DNA from: Pseudomonas canadensis
Lineage (GTDB): Bacteria; Pseudomonadota; Gammaproteobacteria; Pseudomonadales; Pseudomonadaceae
Reading direction: 5' to 3'
DNA: 64,000 nucleotides
Assembly (NCBI RefSeq): GCF_000503215.1
Contig: NZ_AYTD01000015.1
Coordinates: forward strand, 45,622 to 109,621
Of the stretch, positions 49,221 through 59,400 are shown piece by piece. Below the pieces are notes generated by a model that made no database searches, was not told the DNA's origin, and was given only the letters and a program-made list of their open reading frames with translations. A program made the translations under genes and the position numbers. The first letter of the stretch is position 1, and every line of letters begins with the position of its first letter.

Positions 49221-50738
49221 TCAGCGCAGGTTGATGGTGGTGTTGACGCCATCGTTTACCGTGTCGTCATCGAACCAGCGGCTGGTGACGGTCTTGGTCT
49301 GGGTGTAGAACTGCACCACTTGCTTGCCATACGGGCCCAGGTCGCCGAGCTTGGAGCCACGCGAACCGGTGAAGCTGAAGAAAGGGACGGGCACCGGGAT
49401 CGGGATGTTGATGCCGACTTGGCCTACGTCGATTTCGCTCTGGAACTTGCGCGCCGCCGCGCCGCTCTGGGTGAACAGGCCGGTACCGTTGCCGAACGGG
49501 TTGGCGTTGACCAGGGCGATGGCCTCGTCGAGGGTCGCGACCTCCAGCACCACCAGCACCGGGCCGAAGATTTCCTGGGTGTAGATCTGCATATCGGTGG
49601 TCACGCCCGAGAACAGGGTCGGGCCGACAAAGTTGCCTTGCTCGAAGCCCGGCACCTTGATGTCGCGGCCGTCCAGTTCCAGCTTGGCGCCTTCTTTCAC
49701 GCCGCTCTCGATGAGTTCCAGGATACGTGCCTTGGCGCGCTTGGAAATCACCGGGCCGACATCCGTGCCCGCTTCACTGCCCGCGTTGACCTTGAGCTTT
49801 TGCGCCAGCACTTTCAGGTCCGGCAGCCATTGCTTGGACGCGCCCACCAGCACCACCACCGAGGTCGCCATGCAACGTTGGCCCGCCGCACCGAAACCGG
49901 CGCCGACCAGAGCATTGAGGGTGTGTTCACGGTTGGCATCCGGCAGCACCACGGCGTGGTTCTTGGCACCCATCATCGACTGCACACGCTTGCCGTGTTT
50001 GCCGGCCAAGTCGTAGACGTGAGTGCCCACTGCGGTCGAGCCCACGAAGGACACGGCCTTGATGTCTTTGTGAGTGCACAGCGCATCCACCACATCCTTG
50101 CCGCCGTGCACCACGTTGAGCACGCCAGCCGGCACGCCAGCTTCCAGCGCCAGCTCCACCAGCAGCATCGTTGACAGCGGGTCCTGCTCGGACGGTTTGA
50201 GAACGAAGGTGTTACCGCAGGCGATGGCCATCGGGAACATCCACAGCGGGATCATCGCCGGGAAGTTGAACGGAGTAATGCCGGCGCACACGCCAATGGG
50301 TTGGCGAAGGGTGTAGGTGTCGACGCCACCTGCGACGTTTTCAGCAAACTCGCCCATCTGCAGGGTGCCGATGGAGCAGGCGTGCTCCACCACTTCCAGA
50401 CCACGGAAAATATCGCCCTCAGCATCGGCAATGGTCTTGCCCTGCTCGTTGCTGAGCACCACGGCAATGCGCTTGGAATGTTCGCGGATCAAGGCTTGCA
50501 GCTTGAGCATGATGCGCATGCGCGCGCCGATCGGCGTCAGCTTCCAGGTCTGGAAGGCGCGGTGGGCAGCGTCGATGGCAGCGTTGACTTCATCGGCAGT
50601 AGCGAATGGGACTTTGGCCAGCACCTCTTGGGTGGCCGGGTTGACGATGTCTTGCCACTCGGTGGTCTTGGACTCGACCCACTCGCCGTTGATCAGCAAC
50701 TTGACCTGTTGCACGGAAATATCGGCAGATGCGTTCAT
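49221..50738 (-). CDS. mmsA: Methylmalonate-semialdehyde dehydrogenase (CoA-acylating)
   Basis: 505 residues of the aldehyde dehydrogenase family. SFVGSTAVGTHVY binds NAD and the catalytic Cys is in GQRCMATS, in the MmsA context. It converts methylmalonate semialdehyde to propionyl-CoA. GGAG precedes the ATG (MNASADI). With mmsB it forms the last part of valine catabolism; a LysR gene is divergent. Confidence 0.95.
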   Translation of the reverse strand: MNASADISVQQVKLLINGEWVESKTTEWQDIVNPATQEVLAKVPFATADEVNAAIDAAHRAFQTWKLTPIGARMRIMLKLQALIREHSKRIAVVLSNEQGKTIADAEGDIFRGLEVVEHACSIGTLQMGEFAENVAGGVDTYTLRQPIGVCAGITPFNFPAMIPLWMFPMAIACGNTFVLKPSEQDPLSTMLLVELALEAGVPAGVLNVVHGGKDVVDALCTHKDIKAVSFVGSTAVGTHVYDLAGKHGKRVQSMMGAKNHAVVLPDANREHTLNALVGAGFGAAGQRCMATSVVVLVGASKQWLPDLKVLAQKLKVNAGSEAGTDVGPVISKRAKARILELIESGVKEGAKLELDGRDIKVPGFEQGNFVGPTLFSGVTTDMQIYTQEIFGPVLVVLEVATLDEAIALVNANPFGNGTGLFTQSGAAARKFQSEIDVGQVGINIPIPVPVPFFSFTGSRGSKLGDLGPYGKQVVQFYTQTKTVTSRWFDDDTVNDGVNTTINLR

Positions 50739-50867
50739 GTGGTCTCCAATCTTATATTTATGCAGAGACAAGGCGCGTAACCGCCTTGGGAAATGAGGCG
50801 TTCGGACTGTTTTTGGAGTATAGATGTGCAAATCTCTAATAAGAACGCACATAAAAGCCGGACCAAT

Positions 50868-51815
50868 ATGCAAAAAAACATCACGTCGCTGGGCTCCCTG
50901 AACTGGGATGACCTGAAGTTTTTCCTCGAAGTGGCCCGCACCCGCAAGGCCAGCGTGGCCGCCAAGCGCCTGGCGGTGGACTACACCACCGTGTCGCGGC
51001 GCATCAGTTCACTGGAAGTGTCCCTCGGCACCCTGCTGTTCGAAAAATCCCGGACCAACGGTTTCGTGCTCACCACCGAGGGCCAGCGTTTGCTGGGCTA
51101 CGCCGAGTCCATCGAAAGCACCCTGCACATGGCCTGCGAGCAAGTCTCCGGCTCAGGCGTGGCGCTGTCGGGCCATGTGCGCATGGGCTGCACCGAAGGG
51201 TTCGGGAGCTTCTTCGTCACCCCGCAGTTGAGCCACTTCGTCGACACCTACCCGGCCATCTCAGTGGACATCCTGCCCCTGCCCCACTTCATCAGCCTGT
51301 CCAAGCGCGAAGCCGACATCGTCATCGCCCTGGAACGGCCGGAACATGGGCCGTATGTGTGCTGCAAACTGTGCGACTACAAATTGCAGCTGTACGCGAC
51401 CCAGGAATACCTCGACCAGCACCCACCGATCCGCAAACCGGCGGATTTGGCCGAGCATCCGTTTATCAGCTATGTGGATGACTTGGCGTTCAGCTCGGAG
51501 TTGCTGTATCTGGCCAACGTGGTGCCCGGCGCCAGCGCCAGCCTGCGCAGTACCAGCGTGATCGCGCAGTACGTGGCGGCGCAGCAGGGTCGGTCGATGG
51601 CGATATTGCCGTGTTTTTTGGCGGCGCAGGATCCACGGTTGTTACCGGTGCTGGGGGAGCAGATTTCCATCACTCGCCAGTTCTGGATGTATTGCCGGGA
51701 GGATTTGCGCAAATTGAAGCGGATTACGTTGTTGTGGGACTACATCAGGGAAGTGACGGAGCAGAATCAGGGGTTGTTGATGGGGGAGACACGGGAGATC
51801 AGGTTTGCGGATTAA
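50868..51815 (+). CDS. LysR-family transcriptional regulator, divergent from mmsAB
   Basis: 315 residues with a LysR helix-turn-helix (KASVAAKRLAVDYTTVSRRISSLE) and effector domain. The start MQKNIT was chosen as usual for the family; an upstream frame is open. It is divergent from mmsA across 129 bases and thus the likely regulator. In P. aeruginosa mmsAB is driven by the AraC-type MmsR, so this is a different regulator class. Effector unknown. Confidence 0.86.
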   Translation: MQKNITSLGSLNWDDLKFFLEVARTRKASVAAKRLAVDYTTVSRRISSLEVSLGTLLFEKSRTNGFVLTTEGQRLLGYAESIESTLHMACEQVSGSGVALSGHVRMGCTEGFGSFFVTPQLSHFVDTYPAISVDILPLPHFISLSKREADIVIALERPEHGPYVCCKLCDYKLQLYATQEYLDQHPPIRKPADLAEHPFISYVDDLAFSSELLYLANVVPGASASLRSTSVIAQYVAAQQGRSMAILPCFLAAQDPRLLPVLGEQISITRQFWMYCREDLRKLKRITLLWDYIREVTEQNQGLLMGETREIRFAD

Positions 51816-51945
51816 AGGGCCATCAATGGGTAAAGCCAGTGTCGATGACCTGACACAAGCAATGACGCCGAGCCGTTAAGCGAACACGTTAGCAAGCGCG
51901 CCGCAAGGCTCCTACCGTTGAGCGCGTTTCAAACTGAAGGCGGGC

Positions 51946-52437
51946 TCAGTCTGACTTCACCACAATCGACACCCGCCGATTCTCCGTGCGCCCCGCCACC
52001 GTGGTATTCGGCGCCACCGGCTCGCTGCTACCCAGCCCGCGCAGTTGAATGTTCTCTTCCTTCATACCCACACCGGTCAACACCGCCGCCACGCTTTTTG
52101 CGCGGCGCAGGGACAGTTGCTGGTTGTAGGTTTCCTTGCCCGACGCATCGGTGTGGCCGTCGACGCGTACGCGTTCGATGCCAACGCTCAGCAAGGCCTT
52201 GCCGATGCGCTGGACGATGTCGGTGCTGGGTTGGTTGAGGGTTTCGACATCGCTGCCGAACAGCACTTTGCCGGACAGGCCGAATGCCCAACCGTCGTCG
52301 GTCAGCTCAAAACCTTGTTGTTTGAGAACGGCCACTTGCTCCGCGGTCAGGCCTTTGGGGGGCGGCGTCTGGCAGCCGCCGAGGGCGAGCAGTGCTACCA
52401 GCAGGGTGATAAACATGAAACGTGCGGTCGTGAACAA
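51946..52437 (-). CDS. yfiB: YfiB/TpbC OmpA-like outer-membrane lipoprotein
   Basis: 163 residues: a lipoprotein signal (lipobox LGGC, Cys at about 24) followed by an OmpA C-terminal peptidoglycan-binding domain (VRVDGHTDASGKETYNQQLS; LGSSEPVAPN). I start at a TTG because AGGAG lies 7 bases upstream; the next ATG seven codons later has no site. YfiB sequesters YfiR at the outer membrane and so releases YfiN. It starts 4 bases after yfiN ends. Confidence 0.9.
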   Translation of the reverse strand: MFTTARFMFITLLVALLALGGCQTPPPKGLTAEQVAVLKQQGFELTDDGWAFGLSGKVLFGSDVETLNQPSTDIVQRIGKALLSVGIERVRVDGHTDASGKETYNQQLSLRRAKSVAAVLTGVGMKEENIQLRGLGSSEPVAPNTTVAGRTENRRVSIVVKSD

Positions 52438-52441
52438 GGGG

Positions 52442-53704
52442 TCAACTCCTGTGTTGAACGTTGACGACGGGGTTATCCGACTCCGCCGTTTGCTGGCCGC
52501 CCGAGGATAAACGCTTGGCCTGATACATCGCCGCGTCGGCGGCGTTGAGCAAGGTGCCAGGAGTGGCGCCATGCTCGGGGTAGATCGCAATGCCGATACT
52601 GAGGGAGGTCAATACCTGGGTGTTGCCGGGCACGGGGATGGGCAGGTCCATGCTGGCGATGATCTTTTCGGCAATACGCTCGGCGTCTTGCGCCTTGTGC
52701 AACGGCGCCAGCAGGATGGCGAACTCATCGCCGCCCAGGCGCGCCACCAGGTCATCTTCACGCAATTGCGCACGCACGCGCTCGGCGACGGCGACGAGGA
52801 CGGCGTCGCCGGCGGCGTGGCCAAAGCTGTCGTTGATCTCTTTGAAACGGTCACTGTCGAGGTATAGCACCGCCACCTGTTCTTTGGCCTTGGCTGCGCT
52901 GCGCAGGGCGCGGATCAAACGGCCTTCGAAGAACGCACGATTGGGCAGGCCGGTCAGGCTGTCGTGGTTGGCCTGGTGGGCGAGGGATTCGTTCTCGCTT
53001 TGCAGGTGGCTTTGCCAGGCTTCCATTTCGCCGAGCAAGGCATTGAAGTCACTGCCCAGGTTGTCGAGTTCGGCGATACGCGCCGGCGGCACGCGGCGGT
53101 CGAAGTCGCGCTCGCTGCGGGCGGCGTGGGCCACGGCGGCAAGGCTTTGCAGCGGGCCGGTAATGCCGCGCAACAGGCGTCGCGCCAGGTGTAGGGCAAT
53201 CCACGCGCTAAGCGCGGTGCAGATGAGGATCCCGGCCAGGCCGCTGAGCAGGAAGCGCAGCAGACTACCGCCGTGGCCGGTGAGATGAATGCTGCCGATG
53301 GCTTTGCCTTGATGCAGGATCGGCTGGCTGATGGGTTGTTCGAGCAGGGTATGCGCCAACTCCAACTCGACCCGCGAGAGCATGCCGGTTTCCGGGCGTA
53401 TCCACTTCGCCAACAGCTTGCCATTGGCATCGAACACTTCGGCCTCAGCCACTTCTTCGGTGGAGGCGATCAGACTGAGGGCTTCAGTGGCCGCCGCGCT
53501 GTCGTTGAACACCACCGCCGCTTCCACCGTGTAGTTGATAGAACGTGCGATCAGGTGCAGGTTGTGCTCGGCATAAACCCGCAGCGCCAGTACGCCGAGC
53601 AGGGTCAGTGAGACGCTCGCCAGCGCCACCGCCACCAGCGCCAGGATCATGTGCCCCCGGCCGATGACGGAACGCAGGGTCGGCCGCGCTTTGACGGCTT
53701 TCAT
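52442..53704 (-). CDS. yfiN: Diguanylate cyclase YfiN/TpbB
   Basis: 420 residues: two membrane segments (about 17-42 and 148-172) around a periplasmic CHASE8 domain, a HAMP domain (about 172-230), and a GGDEF domain from about 250. The active site reads ARLGGDEFAILL, so it should be catalytically competent. It makes c-di-GMP and drives biofilm formation unless held by periplasmic YfiR. It overlaps yfiR by four bases. Confidence 0.93.
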   Translation of the reverse strand: MKAVKARPTLRSVIGRGHMILALVAVALASVSLTLLGVLALRVYAEHNLHLIARSINYTVEAAVVFNDSAAATEALSLIASTEEVAEAEVFDANGKLLAKWIRPETGMLSRVELELAHTLLEQPISQPILHQGKAIGSIHLTGHGGSLLRFLLSGLAGILICTALSAWIALHLARRLLRGITGPLQSLAAVAHAARSERDFDRRVPPARIAELDNLGSDFNALLGEMEAWQSHLQSENESLAHQANHDSLTGLPNRAFFEGRLIRALRSAAKAKEQVAVLYLDSDRFKEINDSFGHAAGDAVLVAVAERVRAQLREDDLVARLGGDEFAILLAPLHKAQDAERIAEKIIASMDLPIPVPGNTQVLTSLSIGIAIYPEHGATPGTLLNAADAAMYQAKRLSSGGQQTAESDNPVVNVQHRS

Positions 53705-54276
53705 GACGCCGGCGCTCGGCGACGGGACAACTGCAGCACGCTGGGATGAATGCGCACGCCGCTGCGGGCGACGGAGTCGAGGTTGACCTCAAACGACACC
53801 TGCTCATCGCTCACGCGCAGGCAGAACAGACTGCCCACGGTGCATTGGTCGCCGCCTTCGCTGATGCTCAATACCGGATGGCCGATCAACGACGTGAACA
53901 GCTGGCTGCGCTCATCAGCACTGAGCTTGCCGATGTACACCGCGTCGCACGCATTGACGATATCGGGATGGCTGGCCAGCAGGCGCTGCACCACCACTGG
54001 GCGACCGGTGGCCTGGGTGGTGCCTTTGATCAGGTCGTCGGTGTATTGAGTCGGGCCGACGATGCACAGGCGCAATTGCGCAGGTTCTACCGGCCAGCGC
54101 GCATAACTGAGGATACCGAGTACCACTTGGGTGACGGCCTGCGCGCGATGGGCGGCAAGGCTCGCAGGGTCGGACGCCTGGGCGAAGGTGTGTGGCGCGA
54201 CCACGCACAGGACCGCCACCAGCAGCATGCGTCTCCAGCTCAAACTGCGCTCTGTGGGCGAGACAGCCACGTTCAT
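53701..54276 (-). CDS. yfiR: YfiR/TpbA-type periplasmic repressor of YfiN
   Basis: 191 residues with a signal peptide (about 16-33, after SWRRM, cut near TFAQA) and the YfiR domain (VTQVVLGILSYARWP; GRPVVVQRL; DEQVSFEVNLDSVARSGVRIHPSVLQLSRR split). Two Cys (in DQCTVGSLFCL) could form the stabilising disulphide. It binds the YfiN periplasmic domain and inhibits cyclase activity. It is the first gene of yfiR-yfiN-yfiB. Confidence 0.92.
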   Translation of the reverse strand: MNVAVSPTERSLSWRRMLLVAVLCVVAPHTFAQASDPASLAAHRAQAVTQVVLGILSYARWPVEPAQLRLCIVGPTQYTDDLIKGTTQATGRPVVVQRLLASHPDIVNACDAVYIGKLSADERSQLFTSLIGHPVLSISEGGDQCTVGSLFCLRVSDEQVSFEVNLDSVARSGVRIHPSVLQLSRRRAPAS

Positions 54277-54331
54277 GCAGCGATTCTCTCAGGTGTTTTT
54301 AGATGATGCCGCAACGATAGCACAGCGGCGG

Positions 54332-54365
54332 AAAACCCCGCGAAGAGTAGGTCTTCGCAGGGGGC
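54332..54365 (-). terminator. Intrinsic terminator after recD
   Basis: On the minus strand CCCCTGCGAAGA pairs with TCTTCGCGGGG around a 5-base loop and is followed by TTTT. It ends the recC-recB-recD transcript 57 bases after recD. Confidence 0.85.
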
Positions 54366-54421
54366 GCTATTTTTCCAGAAAAATCAGGCGACTGAACCAG
54401 AAATCTGACATGACCTAGCAG

Positions 54422-56488
54422 TCAGTTATTTTCGGATTCGTGACCCAACTCCAGCATCAACCCACTCAAACGCTTGACCTTGCGCCTGACGGCTTCTTCA
54501 AACACGCCGCCACGGGGCTCGATCAGGCTGAACCAGCGCTTGGCCCTTGTGATGCCGGTGTAGATCAGCTCCTTGGTCAGCACCGGGTTCAACGCATCCG
54601 GCAGGATCAGCGCGGTATGGGTGAATTCCGAGCCCTGGGATTTGTGCACGGTCATGGCGTACACAGTTTCTACATCGTTCAGACGGCTGGGCAGCACAAA
54701 TCGCACACCGCCCTGACCGTCATTGCGTGGGAAGGCCACGCGCAGCATCTGGGGGCCGCCGTCGCTTTCGGGCAGTTTCAGCGCGATGCCGATGTCACCG
54801 TTCATCAGGCCCAGGCCGTAATCGTTACGGGTCATCAGCACCGGGCGGCCTTCGTACCATTGCTCGTCGCCTTCGATCAACCGCACCTTGCGCAGGGCGG
54901 CGGTGATGCGCAGGTTCAGGCCTTCCACGCCCCAGGGGCCTTTGCGTACCGCGCAGAGCAGTTGGAAAGCGTCGAAGGCTTGCAGCAGTTGTTGCGCCCA
55001 GTGGGTCCAGGCTTGGCTTTCACGGGGCGTATCCGGCGACGGACGGGCGCTTTGCAACAGTTTGAGGTAATAGCGATAGCCCTCGGCACCGTCACCCTGC
55101 CCGTCCAGCACCAAGCGTTCCAGGGCGTGATCATGTTCGCCCTTGAGGCTGACGCAAAACAGATCAGCGTGACTCCGCGCGGCCAGCAGTTTGCGGGCTT
55201 CCTCTGCGTTTTGCTGGTTGACCCAACGCGCCAGTTGGCCGATGCCGCTGCCTTCGCCGAAACGTCGCGAGTAACGCAGCATCACCACCTGCTGGGCCAA
55301 GGGGTGGCTGGCGTCGAGGTCTTCCTGCAGGCCGCTGGCGCTGAGGTCTTCACCGCTGACGGCTTGCAGCCATTGGCGGGTCTCGGCGCTGTAGAAACCG
55401 GCTTCGGCGTCGCGACACAAGTCACCGAGGACGGCGCCCGCCTCCACCGATGCGAGTTGGTCCTTGTCGCCCAGCAGTACCAGGCGCGCATGGGGTGGTA
55501 AGGCGTCGAGCAGGTTAGCCATCATTTCCAGGTCGATCATCGAGGCTTCGTCCACCACCAGCACATCCAGGGGCAGCGGATTGCCGAGGTGATGACGAAA
55601 ATGCCGCGTGCCTGGGCGACTACCCAGCAAGCGGTGAACGGTGGTGACCTGGGTCGGGATTTTTTCCTTCACGCTGTCCGGCACTTTCAGTGACAGCACT
55701 TGTTGGCTGATGGACTCGGTGAGGCGTGCGGCGGCCTTACCGGTGGGCGCGGCCAGGCGAATGCGCAATGGACTGCCGGACTCCACAGCCGGCGCCTGCA
55801 ACAGCGCGAGCAAGCGCACCACGGTGGTGGTTTTGCCAGTGCCAGGGCCGCCGGTGACGATGCTGAATGCACCGCGTGTAGCCAGGGCGCAGGCGAGCTT
55901 TTGCCAGTCGATCACGCCGTCAGGGGGCGGTTGATCGAAGAGGCTGTTGAGGCGCTGCGGCAAATCGACGGCCACGTTTTCCTGGGTGGCAAGACGCAGG
56001 CGCAAGGCGCTGTCGATGCGCCGTTCGTAAGTCCAATAGCGGCGCAGGTACAGGCGCTTGCCGGACAGGACCAAAGGCCGACTCTGCGCGGATTCGCTGG
56101 CATCGACCGCCAGCGCGACCAGATGACTGGCGGCCAGTGCGTGGCACCAGTGGGCGCCGTCCAGGCCTTCCAGTAACTGCGACGGCAGCAACATGGCGCC
56201 GGTTTGCAGGTCGCCTTCAGGCGGCAACGACAGCGCAAAGTCCGGCGCCTTGAGGGTTTCGAACAGGTCGAGGCAGACGTGACCATGGCCCAGTTGATGG
56301 CTGGTCAGCGCGGCAGCCAGCAGCACCAACGGGTCGGCCTGTGGATCGAGTTCGTGCAGGAAGCCGACGAAGGCTTTGTCCAAGGCACGCAACCAGCCAC
56401 GGTCGACCCAACGCTCCAGCAATTGCACCAGGTCGGCGGCGCGGCTGAGGGGCGTCAGCTCCTCCAGCGGTAACGGCGACAGGCTCAT
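54422..56488 (-). CDS. recD: Exodeoxyribonuclease V alpha subunit
   Basis: 688 residues. The N-terminal domain precedes a superfamily 1B helicase with Walker A GGPGTGKT (213-220), the DEAS-type motif VVDEASMID, and the C-terminal motifs TVHKSQGSEF and YTGITRAK. RecD is the 5'-3' motor of RecBCD. It overlaps recB by four bases and is last in the operon. Confidence 0.95.
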   Translation of the reverse strand: MSLSPLPLEELTPLSRAADLVQLLERWVDRGWLRALDKAFVGFLHELDPQADPLVLLAAALTSHQLGHGHVCLDLFETLKAPDFALSLPPEGDLQTGAMLLPSQLLEGLDGAHWCHALAASHLVALAVDASESAQSRPLVLSGKRLYLRRYWTYERRIDSALRLRLATQENVAVDLPQRLNSLFDQPPPDGVIDWQKLACALATRGAFSIVTGGPGTGKTTTVVRLLALLQAPAVESGSPLRIRLAAPTGKAAARLTESISQQVLSLKVPDSVKEKIPTQVTTVHRLLGSRPGTRHFRHHLGNPLPLDVLVVDEASMIDLEMMANLLDALPPHARLVLLGDKDQLASVEAGAVLGDLCRDAEAGFYSAETRQWLQAVSGEDLSASGLQEDLDASHPLAQQVVMLRYSRRFGEGSGIGQLARWVNQQNAEEARKLLAARSHADLFCVSLKGEHDHALERLVLDGQGDGAEGYRYYLKLLQSARPSPDTPRESQAWTHWAQQLLQAFDAFQLLCAVRKGPWGVEGLNLRITAALRKVRLIEGDEQWYEGRPVLMTRNDYGLGLMNGDIGIALKLPESDGGPQMLRVAFPRNDGQGGVRFVLPSRLNDVETVYAMTVHKSQGSEFTHTALILPDALNPVLTKELIYTGITRAKRWFSLIEPRGGVFEEAVRRKVKRLSGLMLELGHESENN

Positions 56489-59400
56489 AACAACACTCCT
56501 TGTTCCCAGGCAGGCTCAACCTTGGGCGGGATGGGCTTGCCCTGGAACAGCAGGTCCAGGCCTTCGATCAGTTCCCGCGGCGGTCGGGTGAAATACGCAC
56601 CCTGGCTCGCGGACTGCGTGCCCCGTAGGAAAATGTACAGCGCACCGCCGACATGGCGGTCGTAGTCGTAGTCCGGCAGCCGCGCCTTGAGTTGGCGGTG
56701 CAGGGCCAGCAGGTAAAGCACGTATTGCAGGTCGTACCGATGATCGAGGATCGACTGTTCCATGGCATCCAAGGTGTAGGCCGAATCGTCGGGGCCAAGC
56801 CAGTTGGATTTGTAGTCGGCCACGTAATAGCGGCCGTCATGTTCGAAGGTCAAATCGATGAAGCCCTTGAACATGCCGTTGAGCAGCACAGGCTCGGCGG
56901 CGACGCGGGAAACGCCGTTGTGGGTGTATTGGCACACCAGCTTGTCGAGGGCGAGTACGTCGACCTTGTGGCTGGCAAACCAGAACTCCATCTCGATCTG
57001 GTACTGCTGCAAAGCGCTGAGGGAGACGTGGCCGTTGTCCACAGGCAGTGGCGTTTGCAGCAGGTGGCCGAGCCAACTGCTGAGGGTGATGATCCAACCT
57101 TCCCAGTTGCGCCGGTTGCAGCGGGCGCCCACAGCCTTTTCGATGGCCTCGGGCGTAACGCTGAAACCCTCCTCCCCAGCCCATTCCAGCAAGCCGTGCA
57201 GGAAGGTCCCTGGGTTAGGGCCACGAGGGAAACGATGAATATCGCCGCCGGATGCCGCCACTTCGCGGGGTGCGTCGGGGTCGAGGCGTTCGTCATCGAA
57301 CAGCTTCTGGGCCTGCGGGCTTTCCGGTGCTTCGAGCGTGGCAGCGCTCATGCTGTCGCCAATGCGCAAGGCGCTGTAGGAGGCTATCCACCAGTTTTCT
57401 GCAGCCTTGCGCTTGGGCAGCAAGGGTGCTCGCAGTGTGGCTTCGTTGCGCGGTGGGTGGAAAAGGATGTCTTGCGCTTCGGGCACCTGGACGTAGTTGA
57501 TTGCGGTGCAACCTTCTTGAAGGTCCAGGAGCCAGCGCGCCAAGCCGGCGGATTCACCCAACGAGGCGCCTGCACCGAGCAAATAGCCCAGCGCCGACAG
57601 GTGCAGCACGGAGCTGTTGCTGTTGCCGCGTTTGAGGTCGGCGATTCCGAGCCAGCACGCATGCTTGGCACGGGTCAGGGCTACGTAGAACAGGCGCAGG
57701 TCTTCGGCCAGGCGCTCATTGTCGGCTTGGACGATCAGCTCAGGCGTAGGGCGCAGGCTGACTTGAGATTTGCCGTTTTCATCGTGGTAGTGCAGCGGTA
57801 AGCGGCTGCCATCCACGGGTTTGGCTGAGCAGATGAAGGGCAGGAAAACCAGGTCGTATTCCAGGCCTTTAGATTTGTGGATAGTCACGACCTTGACCAG
57901 TTGCTCATCACTTTCCAGGCGCAGGATTTGTTCTTCACCCGCCTGCCCCGAGAGCGCCAGATGCTCGGCCAGATGGCGGATCAGCGCCTGTTCGCCATCC
58001 AGTTCAGAGGCAGCCTGTTGCAGCAGTTCGCTGAGGTGCAGCAGGTTAGTCAGCACACGCTCACCGTCACTGCGCGCGATCAGGGTTTGCGGCAGTTTGA
58101 AGTCGTGTAGCAGACGACGCAGCATCGGCAACACGCCTTGGGTACGCCAGATCGCACGGTAGCCACGGAACTGCATGACTCGGCTTTCCCACGCCAGTTC
58201 ATCCTGGTTCAGACGCTCCAACTCCGGCAGTGACAGGTTCAGGGTGACGCAGGCCAGTGCGGCGCGCAGCGGGCGCTCGACATCCGGCTCGGCGCAAGCC
58301 TTGAGCCAGGCCAGCAGGTCGTGGGCTTCCTGGGCGGCGAAGACCGAGTCCTTGTCGGACAGATAGACGCTGCGCACGCCACGGCCGGCCAACTCGGCGC
58401 GCACGGCCTGGGCCTCTTTGCCGTCGCGCACGAGGATGGCGATGTCTGACGGGCGCACGCCGTTGAAGCTGCCGTCCGGTTGTAGGAAGCCTGCGCTGCC
58501 TTGCTGCCCGCCGTTGAGCAATTCAACGATGTGCGTGGCACAGGCCGCCGCAAGCTGCTGACGATACAGCACGTTGGAAACCGGCTGGTCAGTAGGCAAG
58601 TGCCAGAGGTTCAAGGCTGGCAGCGTTTGGCCATTTACCTGCAATTGTTCTTTACGTCCCTGGGACAGTACCGAGTGGAACGGCACCGGGTTTTCACCAT
58701 TGGGCTCGCGGAACAGGAACGCGCCGCGACCGGTTTCCGCACGCTGGAACACGTGGTTCACCGCGTCGACCATCGCGTGGCTGGAGCGGAAGTTGGTGCC
58801 CAAGGTGTGGTGACGACCGGTGGTGGACTGACGGGCGCGCAGGTAAGTGTAGATATCGGCGCCGCGGAAGGCGTAGATCGCTTGCTTGGGGTCGCCGATC
58901 AGGAACAGGCCACTGTCGAGGTGGTTTTCTTCGATGCGATAGATGCTGTCGAAGATGGCGTATTGCACCGGGTCGGTGTCCTGGAACTCGTCGATCAAGG
59001 CCACCGGAAATTGCTCGCGAATCACGCTGGCCAGGCGTTCGCCGCCGTCAGCGTGCAGCGCGGCGTTGAGGCGGATGAGCATGTCGTCGAAGCCCATTTC
59101 GGCGCGACGGCGTTTTTCTTCTTCAAAGCGTTTGCCGACCCAGCCGGCCGCGTGTTGCAACACGGCGGCGTCGGGGGTTGGCAGCGCATCAAGCGCCGCC
59201 TTGAGGCCGGCCATTGCGTCGATACCGGGATGCTGCGGTGGCTCACCTTTCCAGGCTTCGGCCATGCCGTCGGGTGTCAGGCGCGTGAAACCGGTGCCGA
59301 TGTCGAGTTGTTCGAGGGTTTCGTCAGCAGCCCAGGCGCTGATCTTTTCGAACCAGGGCTCGAAGTAGCGCGCCTGCATCTTGCGCCCGTCGACGGCTTT

